The position numbers were made by a program, and so were the translations under genes. From Spirochaetota bacterium (GTDB taxonomy: Bacteria; Spirochaetota; Spirochaetia; Treponematales; Rectinemataceae), in contig VKGY01000006.1 of assembly GCA_008080685.1 (NCBI GenBank), positions 5,857-42,913 on the forward strand: 37,057 bases of DNA, in the 5' to 3' direction. The notes beneath the pieces are model-generated. The model ran no database searches. It was not told where the DNA came from and was given only the letters and a program-made list of their open reading frames with translations. Below, in pieces: positions 9,591-18,443 of the stretch (its first letter is position 1; the number at the start of each line of letters is the position of its first letter).

Positions 9591-11092
9591 CAAGCGGCCT
9601 TTTTCGTCCTCAATTTCTTAACAAGGAGGACTGCGGGCTCATAGAGGAAGAGCGCCAATAAAATCAAGGCGAAGGTTGCGGATATGGGACGGGTCAAGAA
9701 GGGCAGGATTCGTCCGTCGCTCTTGATGAGGCCTATCCTGAGGTTGTCCTCGATCATTGGTCCCAGCACCAAGCCCAGGATGAAAGGAGCCAGCGGGACT
9801 TTGACCTTCTCCATGAAAAATCCAATTATCCCAAACAGAACTACCATGAAGACATCAAAGGAATTCATCCTTATCGCGTAGGCGCCGACCAAAGAGAAAA
9901 TTGTGATCCCAGCCAAGACGACATTCTTGGGGAATTTAAACACCCAGGTGAACGCTTTTATCCCTAGGAAACCAAGGATAAGAAGGAAAACTTGAGAAAT
10001 CAAAGCGACGGAAAATATTTGGTTGATGAGAATTTTATTGTCTTGGAAGACCAGCGGACCCGGCTTCAAGCCATACATGAGCATGGCGCCCAGCACGATC
10101 GCGGTGATTGTATCGCCGGGAATACCAAAGACCAAGGCAGGTATCCAAGTACCGCCCAAGGCGGCATTGTTGGCGGTGGTCGGCGCGACGACCCCCTCTT
10201 CGGAACCGGTTCCAAACGCTTCGGGCTTTTTAGATGTTTTCTTTGCCACGCCGTAGGATACCCAAGCGGCGATGTCCGCGCCGGCGCCGGGCAATGCGCC
10301 TATGATGGTGCCAATGAGGGAACTTTGGGCGATGACGCGTTTATTGCGACCCATTACCTTGAAAACATCCAGGATTTTCACCCTTCCCCTCTGCAGAACC
10401 GCGGCTCCAGAAAGCTGGTCTTGGGACTGGGAGGATATCGCTCTCAACACCTCGGAGATGCCGAAGAGTCCAATCATGACCGGGATGAAATTGATGCCGC
10501 CCATTAAATTCAGATTGTTGAAGGTAAATCGAGGGAAGCCCGTCGATGGATCAATGCCGATAGTCGAAATCAAAAGCCCTCCGGAGATGGAGATGAGCCC
10601 TTTGACATTGGACTCTTTCGTGATCACCGCGCTCATGGACAATCCCAGGACGCCAAGCCAGAAATATTCGAAGTGGGTAAATTTCAAGGCGAATTTGGCA
10701 AGGGTTGGCGAGACCGTTATCAATAGGATGACACCGATTAAGCCCCCGAGGGTGGAGCAGAAAAGATCGATCATTATCGCAAGCGAGCCCTTTCCCTTCT
10801 TGCTCATTTCATATCCGTCCAACACTGCCGCTCCTGACGCAGGAGTTCCTGGAACCCTGAGGAAGGTGGCGGGAATGTCGCCGGCGAATATTGCGGTGAA
10901 AGAGAGCCCCAATATCATGGCAAGCCCGGCGATGGGCTGCATGTGGAAGGTGAGCGGCACAATAAGCGCCACCCCCATGGTTGCGGTCAAACCAGGCATG
11001 GCGCCGATAAATACGCCCAATACCATGGCGAGGATCCAAGGCAGGAGGATATCCAGCCTCATAAGGCTCAATGCAGCTTCTAGCATATTCAC
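9590..11092 (-). CDS. Tripartite tricarboxylate transporter large permease (TctA family)
   Basis: Polytopic protein with GAMPGLTATMGVALIVPLTF, GLSFTAIFAGDIPATFLRVPGTPASGAAVLDGYEM, PGAGADIAAWVSYG; GTGA overlap with TctB. Confidence 0.93.
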   Translation of the reverse strand: MNMLEAALSLMRLDILLPWILAMVLGVFIGAMPGLTATMGVALIVPLTFHMQPIAGLAMILGLSFTAIFAGDIPATFLRVPGTPASGAAVLDGYEMSKKGKGSLAIMIDLFCSTLGGLIGVILLITVSPTLAKFALKFTHFEYFWLGVLGLSMSAVITKESNVKGLISISGGLLISTIGIDPSTGFPRFTFNNLNLMGGINFIPVMIGLFGISEVLRAISSQSQDQLSGAAVLQRGRVKILDVFKVMGRNKRVIAQSSLIGTIIGALPGAGADIAAWVSYGVAKKTSKKPEAFGTGSEEGVVAPTTANNAALGGTWIPALVFGIPGDTITAIVLGAMLMYGLKPGPLVFQDNKILINQIFSVALISQVFLLILGFLGIKAFTWVFKFPKNVVLAGITIFSLVGAYAIRMNSFDVFMVVLFGIIGFFMEKVKVPLAPFILGLVLGPMIEDNLRIGLIKSDGRILPFLTRPISATFALILLALFLYEPAVLLVKKLRTKKAA

Positions 11093-11586
11093 AACTCCAG
11101 GAAGCCGAGGATTCCGGCTGGCAAACCAATGGTGAAGAGCTTTCCGAATAACAAATAGATCACCGCGACGAAAAGCAGGGAGAAGAGCAGGCTTTTGAAC
11201 GGCGGAACACCGAGCAAAACCATGAGGAGGAAGAGAAAAGCTAGGCTTGTCACGATAAATCCGAGTATGTCGAAAAATACTACGAATCCAACGAGCAATA
11301 CGACATAGAGAAGAGTAGTCTTGAGCGATTTCTCATCGATTTTAGATTTTCCCTTCGTCGTTTCTCCATGCTTGCCATTCCGTTCTTTCAACGGCAAAGC
11401 AAAGCCAAGGATCAGCTCGCAAATGCCCAGCAAGAGATAAAGCACGGCAAGCACGTTGGGAAAAAACGCCGGTCCTGTGTATTTCGACTCGTCCGTGCCG
11501 GCTGGGAAAGAAGGCGTCACCAGCAACACGGCGGCTGCGACGGCAATGCAGACAAGGCCGACTATATGATCTCTATTGATTTTCAA
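11089..11586 (-). CDS. Tripartite tricarboxylate transporter small permease (TctB family)
   Basis: Four-TM small protein between TctC and TctA; likely TTG start (LKINRDHIVGLV) with SD GCAGGAG; ORF track extends to 11625. Confidence 0.85.
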   Translation of the reverse strand: MKINRDHIVGLVCIAVAAAVLLVTPSFPAGTDESKYTGPAFFPNVLAVLYLLLGICELILGFALPLKERNGKHGETTKGKSKIDEKSLKTTLLYVVLLVGFVVFFDILGFIVTSLAFLFLLMVLLGVPPFKSLLFSLLFVAVIYLLFGKLFTIGLPAGILGFLEL

Positions 11587-11667
11587 AGGAGTGCTCCTGC
11601 TCGAAGTCTGAGGGAAACAGCACACGAATCGGGCGAGATGGATACACCATCTCGGAATTAAAGCGAA

Positions 11668-12639
11668 TTATTTCTTGAGATATCCCGCTTCGTCCATGAC
11701 TTTTTCGAGGGCTGCGAACTCGGAATCCAGGAAGGCACTGAAGTCTTTGGAATTGCGCACTTTGATGCCAAACTGATTCTTGGCCATGAAATCCCTAAAT
11801 TCCTTAGTATCGGTGATCTTCTTAAAGGCATCTTCAAGGAATTTGACGATGTGATCAGGGGTTTTGAGCGGGAGGGCGAATCCGCGCCATGTGCCGCCGA
11901 CGACATTGTAGCCCTGTTCCTTGAGGGTGGGAATCTGGGGGAACATGGGATTGCGCTCCTCGGAGAAGGTTGCCAGGGTCCTTACCGTGCCGGCGTCGAC
12001 TTGCGAGGCGATTTCGGGATAGGAGCAGGTGACTACATCCACGTGTCCTCCGAGAAGCTCGGTGATGGCAGGAGCCGCGCCGCCCTGGGTGGGAATGTAT
12101 TTTACCGATTTGGGGCTGATGCCTGCGGCAAGGAGGAGCTTGATGCGGGGCAGGTCCCAGGCTGAGGCTATGGTGGAGCCGGAGAACAAGAAGGTTCCCG
12201 CCGGCTTGGCCTTGATCGCGTCCATGAGATCTTTTACGTTCTTATAGGGGGAATCTGCTTTGACCGAGAGGGCCGCCGCATCTTCATTGAACTGGAACAG
12301 GGGGATCAGCATGGAGGGGGTGATATTGGCGTAGCCGAGATATTTGAAGGTGCTGAGTTCGAAGGTGACATTGACGATGGTATATCCATCCGGCGCGGCG
12401 GTAAGGACTTCAGAATGTCCGATGACGCCTGAGCCGCCGGTTTTATTCACCACGTTGACAGGAACGCCCAGCTCTTTCGATAGGGCTTCGGCCACGTAGC
12501 GGGCTGTTCTATCCGTTCCGCCGCCTGAAGACCAGGGACATACGATGGTGATCGGCTTGTTCGGGTATTTGGCTTGGGCGGCTAAGGGAATGCTGACAAT
12601 TGCCATGATCGCCAGAGCGAGCACTAGGATTCGTTTCAT
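11668..12639 (-). CDS. Tripartite tricarboxylate transporter substrate-binding protein (TctC/Bug family)
   Basis: Signal peptide, YPNKPITIVCPWSSGGGTDRTARYVAEAL, NKTGGSGVIGHSEV, SD GGAGGAATCTCGTATG. Confidence 0.93.
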   Translation of the reverse strand: MKRILVLALAIMAIVSIPLAAQAKYPNKPITIVCPWSSGGGTDRTARYVAEALSKELGVPVNVVNKTGGSGVIGHSEVLTAAPDGYTIVNVTFELSTFKYLGYANITPSMLIPLFQFNEDAAALSVKADSPYKNVKDLMDAIKAKPAGTFLFSGSTIASAWDLPRIKLLLAAGISPKSVKYIPTQGGAAPAITELLGGHVDVVTCSYPEIASQVDAGTVRTLATFSEERNPMFPQIPTLKEQGYNVVGGTWRGFALPLKTPDHIVKFLEDAFKKITDTKEFRDFMAKNQFGIKVRNSKDFSAFLDSEFAALEKVMDEAGYLKK

Positions 12640-12776
12640 ACGAGATTCCTCCTTTTAAAACCTGGAGAAAGGGTAGCATAGGATTTTTTCCCCGTCAATA
12701 AAAAAATTTTTTTCTTTTCTTGCAATTTTCAAGAAATCGCGCTATCATACAATAAAATTTCTTTACGGAGGCTTCG
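12640..12776. promoter_or_regulatory. Divergent promoter/operator region between tctC and the aldolase operon, with A/T tracts
   Basis: Divergent starts; AATAAAAAAATTTTTTTCTTTTCTTG tract and TTGCAA-17-TATCAT upstream of the plus-strand gene. Confidence 0.45.
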
Positions 12777-13658
12777 ATGAGTACCGATTTCAAGGGCGTC
12801 ATACCGCCAGTGATCACCTGTTTTGACAAACACGGCGAGATTGACGTTTCAGCCCAGCGGGAGATCGTTCGCTTTCTATCCAAGCATGTCGACGGATTCT
12901 ACCCTTGTGGAACCTATGGCTCAGGTCCCCTCATGAATCTTGAGGAAAGAATGAAGGTAGCCGAGATCGTCATAGCCGAAAAAGGCAAAGCATACGTCAT
13001 AGTCCATGTTGGGGCGGCTTCTACCAGGAATGCGGTGGAATTGGCCACGCATGCCGAGATCATTGGCGCCGATGCGGTAGGGGCGATTCCTCCCTATTAT
13101 TACGCTTACAGCCAGGCCCAGCTTGTGGATTACTACCGCGCCATCCTGAAAGCGGTCAAAATCCCCGTCTTCCTTTACAACAATCCGGAACTCTCCCGAA
13201 ACCCAATCTCTCCCGAGTCCTTGCGCATCCTCGCGGAAGAAGGTCTGGCTGGCGTCAAGGATTCAGCTTTCGATATCCTGAGCTTCTACAATTACCTCAA
13301 CGCGGTAAAGAAGCCGGGCTTCAAATTCATCATCGGCACCGAGGCAATAGCCGCGGCGGCGCTGGATGCGGGCGCCTGCGCCGTCATCGCGGGCCTGGCC
13401 AACGCCTTCCCTGAATACATGGCGGACTTTTACGCTACCTGGAGGAGAGGAGACGCCGCTGCTACGGGCAAATGCCAACTGGAAGTCATCAAGGTGAGAA
13501 ACGCCCTCAAGATGGGTCCCACGCTCACGATGACCTACGCCGCATTGAGGATGCGCGGCCTCAACCCGGGGTATCCCAGGGCTCCCTATTCAGAAATATC
13601 CCCAGAGCTCTACCAAAAAGCCAAGGTTGAGTTTTCCGCCTTGGGCATGCTGCCATGA
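12777..13658 (+). CDS. Dihydrodipicolinate synthase / N-acetylneuraminate lyase family protein (sugar-acid aldolase-like), paralog 1
   Basis: GVIPPVITCFDKHGEIDV, YNNPELS, LAGVKDSAFD (Schiff-base Lys context); SD ACGGAGG. Confidence 0.9.
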   Translation: MSTDFKGVIPPVITCFDKHGEIDVSAQREIVRFLSKHVDGFYPCGTYGSGPLMNLEERMKVAEIVIAEKGKAYVIVHVGAASTRNAVELATHAEIIGADAVGAIPPYYYAYSQAQLVDYYRAILKAVKIPVFLYNNPELSRNPISPESLRILAEEGLAGVKDSAFDILSFYNYLNAVKKPGFKFIIGTEAIAAAALDAGACAVIAGLANAFPEYMADFYATWRRGDAAATGKCQLEVIKVRNALKMGPTLTMTYAALRMRGLNPGYPRAPYSEISPELYQKAKVEFSALGMLP

Positions 13659-14530
13659 GCCCTCCCGCACGACCTGTCGCAAAGAGCATACTGGCCTCGA
13701 TCCGGGAAGACCTTGAGCATCTGCCCCAGATCCAACAGCAAATCGCAGGCTATATCCTGGAAAATCCCAAAGACGTCGTGCGGATGTCCATTTCCCATCT
13801 CGCCATGAAAACCGGAGCCAAGAGCGAGGCTTCCATTGTTAAGTTTTATAGAAGCCTCGGCTTCTCCGGATATCATGATTTCAAAGTAACCTTGGCCACA
13901 GAGATCGCAGGACAAAGCTTTCACAATCCTGATGATTTCACCCAGATTTCCGTAGACGACGACATTTCCACGATCCGCAACAAGATTTTCCGTTCCAGCA
14001 TCCATGTGCTGGAAGCCAACAATAATTCAATGGACGACAGTATAATCGCAAAGACCGTGGAATTGCTCCATTCGGCGAAACGGGTGATAATCCTGGGCTA
14101 CGGGACTTCCGCCGTGGCCGGCTACGACCTCTACGTCAAGCTCTCCCGGCTGGGCATGCATTGCCACTATTCCCTGGACGCCCATGTGAATGCCCTCATC
14201 CTTGCGGAACCAAGGGAAGGGGACGTGGTTTTCGCCATCTCCTATTCAGGAGAATCTAGGGACGTGGTCCTCCAGGTGGAACGAGTCCGCGGCATCGCCA
14301 AAATCATCGCCCTCACGGGAGAAGCCGACTCTCCTTTGGCGGAAATTGCAGATATATGCGTTGCGGTGCGGTCCTTCGAAACCTCCTTCAGGACCGACGC
14401 CATGGTGTCCCGGATGGTGCAGATCACGGTTATAGATATTCTCTTTACCATTCTGGCCTTGAAGGGAGGGGACGAAGCCCTAGCCCGGCTCTCCCGCTCC
14501 CGCCAAGGGCTTTCATTCTTGAAATTTTGA
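13655..14530 (+). CDS. MurR/RpiR family transcriptional regulator (HTH + SIS)
   Basis: N-terminal HTH (QQIAGYILENPKDVVRMSISHLAMKTGAKSEASIVKFYRSLGFSGYHDFKV), C-terminal SIS; ATGA overlap with the upstream gene. Confidence 0.92.
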   Translation: MSPPARPVAKSILASIREDLEHLPQIQQQIAGYILENPKDVVRMSISHLAMKTGAKSEASIVKFYRSLGFSGYHDFKVTLATEIAGQSFHNPDDFTQISVDDDISTIRNKIFRSSIHVLEANNNSMDDSIIAKTVELLHSAKRVIILGYGTSAVAGYDLYVKLSRLGMHCHYSLDAHVNALILAEPREGDVVFAISYSGESRDVVLQVERVRGIAKIIALTGEADSPLAEIADICVAVRSFETSFRTDAMVSRMVQITVIDILFTILALKGGDEALARLSRSRQGLSFLKF

Positions 14531-14543
14531 CAAAGGAAGCGCT

Positions 14544-15428
14544 ATGAAACTCTACGGTGTCATCCCTCCCATGGTCACTCCCTTCACCAAGACAGGCGAG
14601 GTGGATTTCGAAAACCTGGAAGCCCTGGTGGACTATCTTTCCACCCACGTGGACGGCTTATTCGTGTGCGGCTCCTACGGCTCGGGTCCGCTCATGAGCC
14701 CGGAAGAGCGAATGCTTGTAGCCGAAACCTGCATGGCCGCGGCCAAGGGACGTCTGCCCATCATAGTCCATTCCGGCGCGGCTTCCACACAGGATGCGGT
14801 TCGCCTCTCCGCCCACGCCGCCCAGATAGGTGCCGCAGCGGCCAGCGCCGTGGCACCCTATTACTTTCACCACAGTGCCGCGGCGGTATTCGAGTATTAT
14901 CAGAAAATCCTCGCCTCTTTGCCCAAGGATTTCCCTTTCTACGTCTATCATAATCCCCGATTCTCAGGCTACGATATTGAATTCAATACCATTGAAGCCC
15001 TGCGGGCCATCGGAATAGCCGGCATAAAGGATGCCACCTTCGATATCGCCAAGTTTACCCTCTACATGAGGGAATTGGCGCCCAAAGGCATGGATGTAGT
15101 CCTGGGCACGGAATCCATGTGGCTTTCCGCACGGGCCCTAGGGGCGGAGGCCTACATACCCGGCCTGGCCAGCGCCTTCCCCGAATTGTGCGTAAAAATG
15201 CATAGGCAAGGAATGGCGAACGATTTCGAAGGGTGCAGGGAGACTCAGTTCCTCGTCAACAAGGTACGAGACATTATGTACCTGGCTGGATCAACCCAGC
15301 AGGCTGTCTACACCATGTTGAAGCTCCGCGGCATTGTCCAGGCCTATCCCAGATCTCCCTTCGTGCCCTCCGATCCCTCCCAGGAAGAGAAAATCCGCAA
15401 GGCCCTCGCCGCCTTGGGCGTGCTTTGA
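14544..15428 (+). CDS. Dihydrodipicolinate synthase / N-acetylneuraminate lyase family protein, paralog 2
   Basis: GVIPPMVTPFTKTGEVDFENLEALVDYLSTHVDGLFVCGSYGSGPLMSPEERM; YHNPRFSGY; IAGIKDATFD. Confidence 0.9.
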   Translation: MKLYGVIPPMVTPFTKTGEVDFENLEALVDYLSTHVDGLFVCGSYGSGPLMSPEERMLVAETCMAAAKGRLPIIVHSGAASTQDAVRLSAHAAQIGAAAASAVAPYYFHHSAAAVFEYYQKILASLPKDFPFYVYHNPRFSGYDIEFNTIEALRAIGIAGIKDATFDIAKFTLYMRELAPKGMDVVLGTESMWLSARALGAEAYIPGLASAFPELCVKMHRQGMANDFEGCRETQFLVNKVRDIMYLAGSTQQAVYTMLKLRGIVQAYPRSPFVPSDPSQEEKIRKALAALGVL

Positions 15429-15439
15429 AAGCCCGCGAA

Positions 15440-16495
15440 ATGGCCTACATCGGTTGCATCGACTGCGGAACCACCAATTCACGAGTCGCAATAGTAGACG
15501 AAAATGCTAAGGTCCACGGCTGGAGTTCGGGTAAAATAGGAGTGAAAACCACCGCCATTACCGGGTCGAACGCCGCGTTGAAGGAAGGGCTTGCGGCCTT
15601 GTTCGAAAAAGCTGTTTCAGATATGGGTATTCGAGAAAACGAAGTGGAATTTGTCATTTCTTCTGGGATGATCACTTCCGAACTCGGAATAATGGAGATA
15701 CCGCACCTGGTAGCCCCCGCTGGAAAGGCCGATTTTTCCTTAGGCCTTAGGAAGGCGGAAGGCAAGGCGCGGCTTGAAATCGGACCTTCCCTTTATCTCA
15801 TTCCTGGAGTCAAGAACCGCGCCAACCCCAGGACCGAAGAAGGCCTTATGGCGGCGAGAAGCCTGGATTTCATGCGCGGCGAAGAGACCCAGATAGTAGG
15901 ATTGCTGGCATCCTCTGGCGGAGGATGCCGAAGCACGGTAGTGAACCTAAGCTCCCATACCAAATATATCAACATAGACGAGAAGGACAGAATACTCGGC
16001 AGCATTACAACCCTCTCGGGGCAAGTTTACGAAAGTCTTATCAAGGAAACGTTCATAGGCAAGTCGATCCTCCCGCCGTCCCACGCTGCCACCTCCGAGG
16101 CGGAAAACGTATCGGAAAAGGAATTGGAGGAAGCGACCGACTTGGCCTACGAACTTGTGGAAAAATCCGGCCTTTTACGCAGCTTTATGCTTCCCCGGTT
16201 CATGGATACTCTCATGGACACGGACTGGAGGATACGAAGAAGATTTGTGGAAACCTGCCTTATAGCCGACGACCTAAAAGCCATGAACCTATTTCCGGAA
16301 TATGGCTTCGGTCTTGGAGGGCGCATGGTGTTGGTAGGCCTGCCCGAGCGCTGCTGGATATTCCAGCGTCTCCTAGAGAGAAGCGGCAGATCCGGCCATG
16401 CTTCTGTCGTGTCAGTAACCGATCCCGAGACCGTCGCCGGACTGGCGATCCGGGGTTCCCTGGAAATTGCCCGGGGCGCGGGTCTCATCCGATAA
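15440..16495 (+). CDS. dgoK: 2-dehydro-3-deoxygalactonokinase-like (DgoK family)
   Basis: MAYIGCIDCGTTNSRVAIVDENAKV, ISSGMITSELGIMEIPHL, VKNRANPRTEEGLMAARSLDFMRGEETQIVGLL; start at the internal ATG 15440. Confidence 0.85.
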   Translation: MAYIGCIDCGTTNSRVAIVDENAKVHGWSSGKIGVKTTAITGSNAALKEGLAALFEKAVSDMGIRENEVEFVISSGMITSELGIMEIPHLVAPAGKADFSLGLRKAEGKARLEIGPSLYLIPGVKNRANPRTEEGLMAARSLDFMRGEETQIVGLLASSGGGCRSTVVNLSSHTKYINIDEKDRILGSITTLSGQVYESLIKETFIGKSILPPSHAATSEAENVSEKELEEATDLAYELVEKSGLLRSFMLPRFMDTLMDTDWRIRRRFVETCLIADDLKAMNLFPEYGFGLGGRMVLVGLPERCWIFQRLLERSGRSGHASVVSVTDPETVAGLAIRGSLEIARGAGLIR

Positions 16496-16508
16496 TACGT
16501 CCCGCCCG

Positions 16509-17360
16509 ATGGGTGACGCCACGCCCATCCTCCAGTATTATTCTCCCATGTGGAATTATTTTGAACCGAAGGAAGCGGTGTGGTACCGTTGGGATTTAGA
16601 CGGCGCTGGCGCATGGTTGAGGAAAAACGGCGAAGAATGGAAATTCGCCCTACAGAGCATTCCTTTCAAATCCATAGACTCCCGCGAGGGTGGACCTATG
16701 GAAAACGGCGAGCCCCCCGACCTGCCGACAGCCTTCACCGTTTCGGGCGGGAAAACGATAGCCCTGCGGCCTTCGCTTAGTGACATACCCTACCTGGTCT
16801 CCGCGAGGAACGAGGTGAAAATCATGCCCAGTTCGGAGGCGTGGTTCGCCATAGCCCTTCCCCCGGTGCTGAAGTTCATGACAGAAAGCCAAGCTCCATT
16901 GCATTCCTTCCATCCTTTTACCGTCTCCAAAACCTGGTTCGGCGATAAAACCGCGGGAAACCTCTGCCTTTCCCTTCCCATAGAGCTCGACCCCTCATGC
17001 AATAGAGAACAGAATTTCAACCAGGAGATGGATGAGGCGATTAAGGCGAAATCCAGCAAATACCTTAATTGCCGGTCTCTCATCCAATGCAAGCTGGTGG
17101 TGCGCAACCGTTCCAAGGAACCTATCGAAACCAAGCGGCTGGCAATTTTCACCGATCTCTTGAGCCTTTATGAAAAAGGAACTTCCCTTGTTTCCGACAC
17201 GGTTGTCATCGTCGCCACGCAAGATGGCACCTTGCAGAACAACATCGACAGCGCTCCCTACCGAGGGCTTCCCAAAATTCATTCGGCTCCGAATGCGGGA
17301 CTGAGCGAAGTCTTGGTCAAGCGCGGCGTAAGCTTCCTGCGAAGCATCGCAGGCATTTAG
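16509..17360 (+). CDS. Putative DUF432-like protein of unknown function, paired with MscS
   Basis: Soluble ~284-aa ORF (YYSPMWNYFEPKEAVWYRWDLDGAGAWLRKNG) directly 5' of an MscS gene; family assignment is from recall, not a search. Confidence 0.55.
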   Translation: MGDATPILQYYSPMWNYFEPKEAVWYRWDLDGAGAWLRKNGEEWKFALQSIPFKSIDSREGGPMENGEPPDLPTAFTVSGGKTIALRPSLSDIPYLVSARNEVKIMPSSEAWFAIALPPVLKFMTESQAPLHSFHPFTVSKTWFGDKTAGNLCLSLPIELDPSCNREQNFNQEMDEAIKAKSSKYLNCRSLIQCKLVVRNRSKEPIETKRLAIFTDLLSLYEKGTSLVSDTVVIVATQDGTLQNNIDSAPYRGLPKIHSAPNAGLSEVLVKRGVSFLRSIAGI

Positions 17361-17369
17361 GATTGCGGC

Positions 17370-18194
17370 ATGAACAACGTAAATATATCCGAAACGGTGA
17401 CTGCTTTTTTCGCCCATGTGCTCAAGCCCGATTTTTGGGAGAAGGCAACGAGCCTGGCGATATCCATCGCCCTCATCCTTGTCATTTCCCGAATCCTCCA
17501 GGTATTGATCGGAAGAACGCTTAAAAAAACCATGCCCGAGCCCAGGACTCAGATGATACGGAAGGGTGTGCGGTACCTCGCCTATGTCATCATCGCCACC
17601 ACCCTGCTGAAAGCCTTCGGCGTCGATCTTTCCGCACTGCTGGGCGCCGCGGGAATCGCCGGAATAGCCATAGGCTTCGCAGCCCAGACTTCCATATCCA
17701 ACCTCATATCGGGCCTTTTTCTCATCTCGGAAAAACCCTTCGAACCCGGCAACTCGATCCAGGTCGGGGACATCACAGGCGTCGTACTGTCCGTTGACCC
17801 CCTGTCCGTAAAAATCCAGACCTTCGACAATCGCTTTGTCCGGATTCCGAACGAATCCATCATTAAAACAAACGTGATCAATATCTCCAGGTTCCCGATT
17901 CGGCGCCTCGATGTGATGGTTCCGGTGTCCTACAAATCCAATCTCGACAGAGTGAGAGGACTGCTCGCGGAGGTAGCCGCGAAAAACACCAATGTACTGG
18001 ATAATCCCGCCCCTCTTATTCTGATAGATAAGTTCGATGCTTCTGGCATAAATATCCTCTTCGGCGTCTGGTTCGAATCCTCGAACTTGATGGAAACCAA
18101 GAACTCGATAATCTCGGACATCCATTCTCGCTTTTCCCTTGAGGGAATCGCGATTCCATATCCCAAATTGGATGTGTTTGTTAAAGAAAAATAG
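17370..18194 (+). CDS. MscS-family small-conductance mechanosensitive channel
   Basis: LSALLGAAGIAGIAIGFAAQTSISNLISGLFLISEKPFEPGNSIQVGDITGVV matches the MscS TM3/beta-domain signature. Confidence 0.93.
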   Translation: MNNVNISETVTAFFAHVLKPDFWEKATSLAISIALILVISRILQVLIGRTLKKTMPEPRTQMIRKGVRYLAYVIIATTLLKAFGVDLSALLGAAGIAGIAIGFAAQTSISNLISGLFLISEKPFEPGNSIQVGDITGVVLSVDPLSVKIQTFDNRFVRIPNESIIKTNVINISRFPIRRLDVMVPVSYKSNLDRVRGLLAEVAAKNTNVLDNPAPLILIDKFDASGINILFGVWFESSNLMETKNSIISDIHSRFSLEGIAIPYPKLDVFVKEK

Positions 18195-18196
18195 GC

Positions 18197-18225
18197 TTGA
18201 AAATTATTGCTTCTTAGGCCATACT
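18197..18225 (+). promoter_or_regulatory. Candidate promoter for the corA leader
   Basis: TTGAAA - 17 nt - CATACT. Confidence 0.4.
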
Positions 18226-18246
18226 GGCGCTGTCATTAGAAGAGCC

Positions 18247-18266
18247 CGACCCCCGTGCGGGGGTCG
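18247..18266 (+). promoter_or_regulatory. Strong hairpin in the corA 5' leader (or U-tract-less end of the upstream unit)
   Basis: CGACCCCC-GTGC-GGGGGTCG, perfect 8-bp stem, not followed by a T run. Confidence 0.6.
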
Positions 18267-18291
18267 TAAAACCATGCAAGGAGGGAGCACC

Positions 18292-18387
18292 ATGTCCGAC
18301 ACGGACGGTGGGGGTAGTAGCGTACCTTACCATAGTAGTAGCACGCATTTAACCAAGCCGGCGCTTCTTCCGGGCTACCGCTTCTAG
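18292..18387 (+). CDS. Candidate 31-aa leader peptide (uORF) upstream of corA
   Basis: ATG...TAG encoding MSDTDGGGSSVPYHSSSTHLTKPALLPGYRF, preceded by a near-ideal SD AAGGAGGGAGCACC. Confidence 0.55.
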   Translation: MSDTDGGGSSVPYHSSSTHLTKPALLPGYRF

Positions 18388-18443
18388 CGCATCCGCGCAG
18401 ACGGTTTCTCCCGAAGACAGGCCGTTTTCAAGGAGAAATCGCC

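Noticed and set aside
10272-11135. 287-aa plus-strand ORF
   Set aside because: Antisense shadow of the TctA gene.
16995-18125. 376-aa minus-strand ORF
   Set aside because: Antisense to the DUF432-like and mscS genes, which have convincing protein signatures; no recognisable domains.
18247-18266. Terminator of the mscS transcript
   Set aside because: Strong stem but followed by TAAAACC rather than a U-tract, so a factor-independent terminator is not supported.
18240-18443. Known riboswitch (M-box or yybP-ykoY) upstream of corA
   Set aside because: GGGGGTAGTAGCG superficially resembles the yybP-ykoY GGGGAGUAGC element, but the partner conserved segments are not evident; no M-box signature. 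A covariance-model search would settle this.
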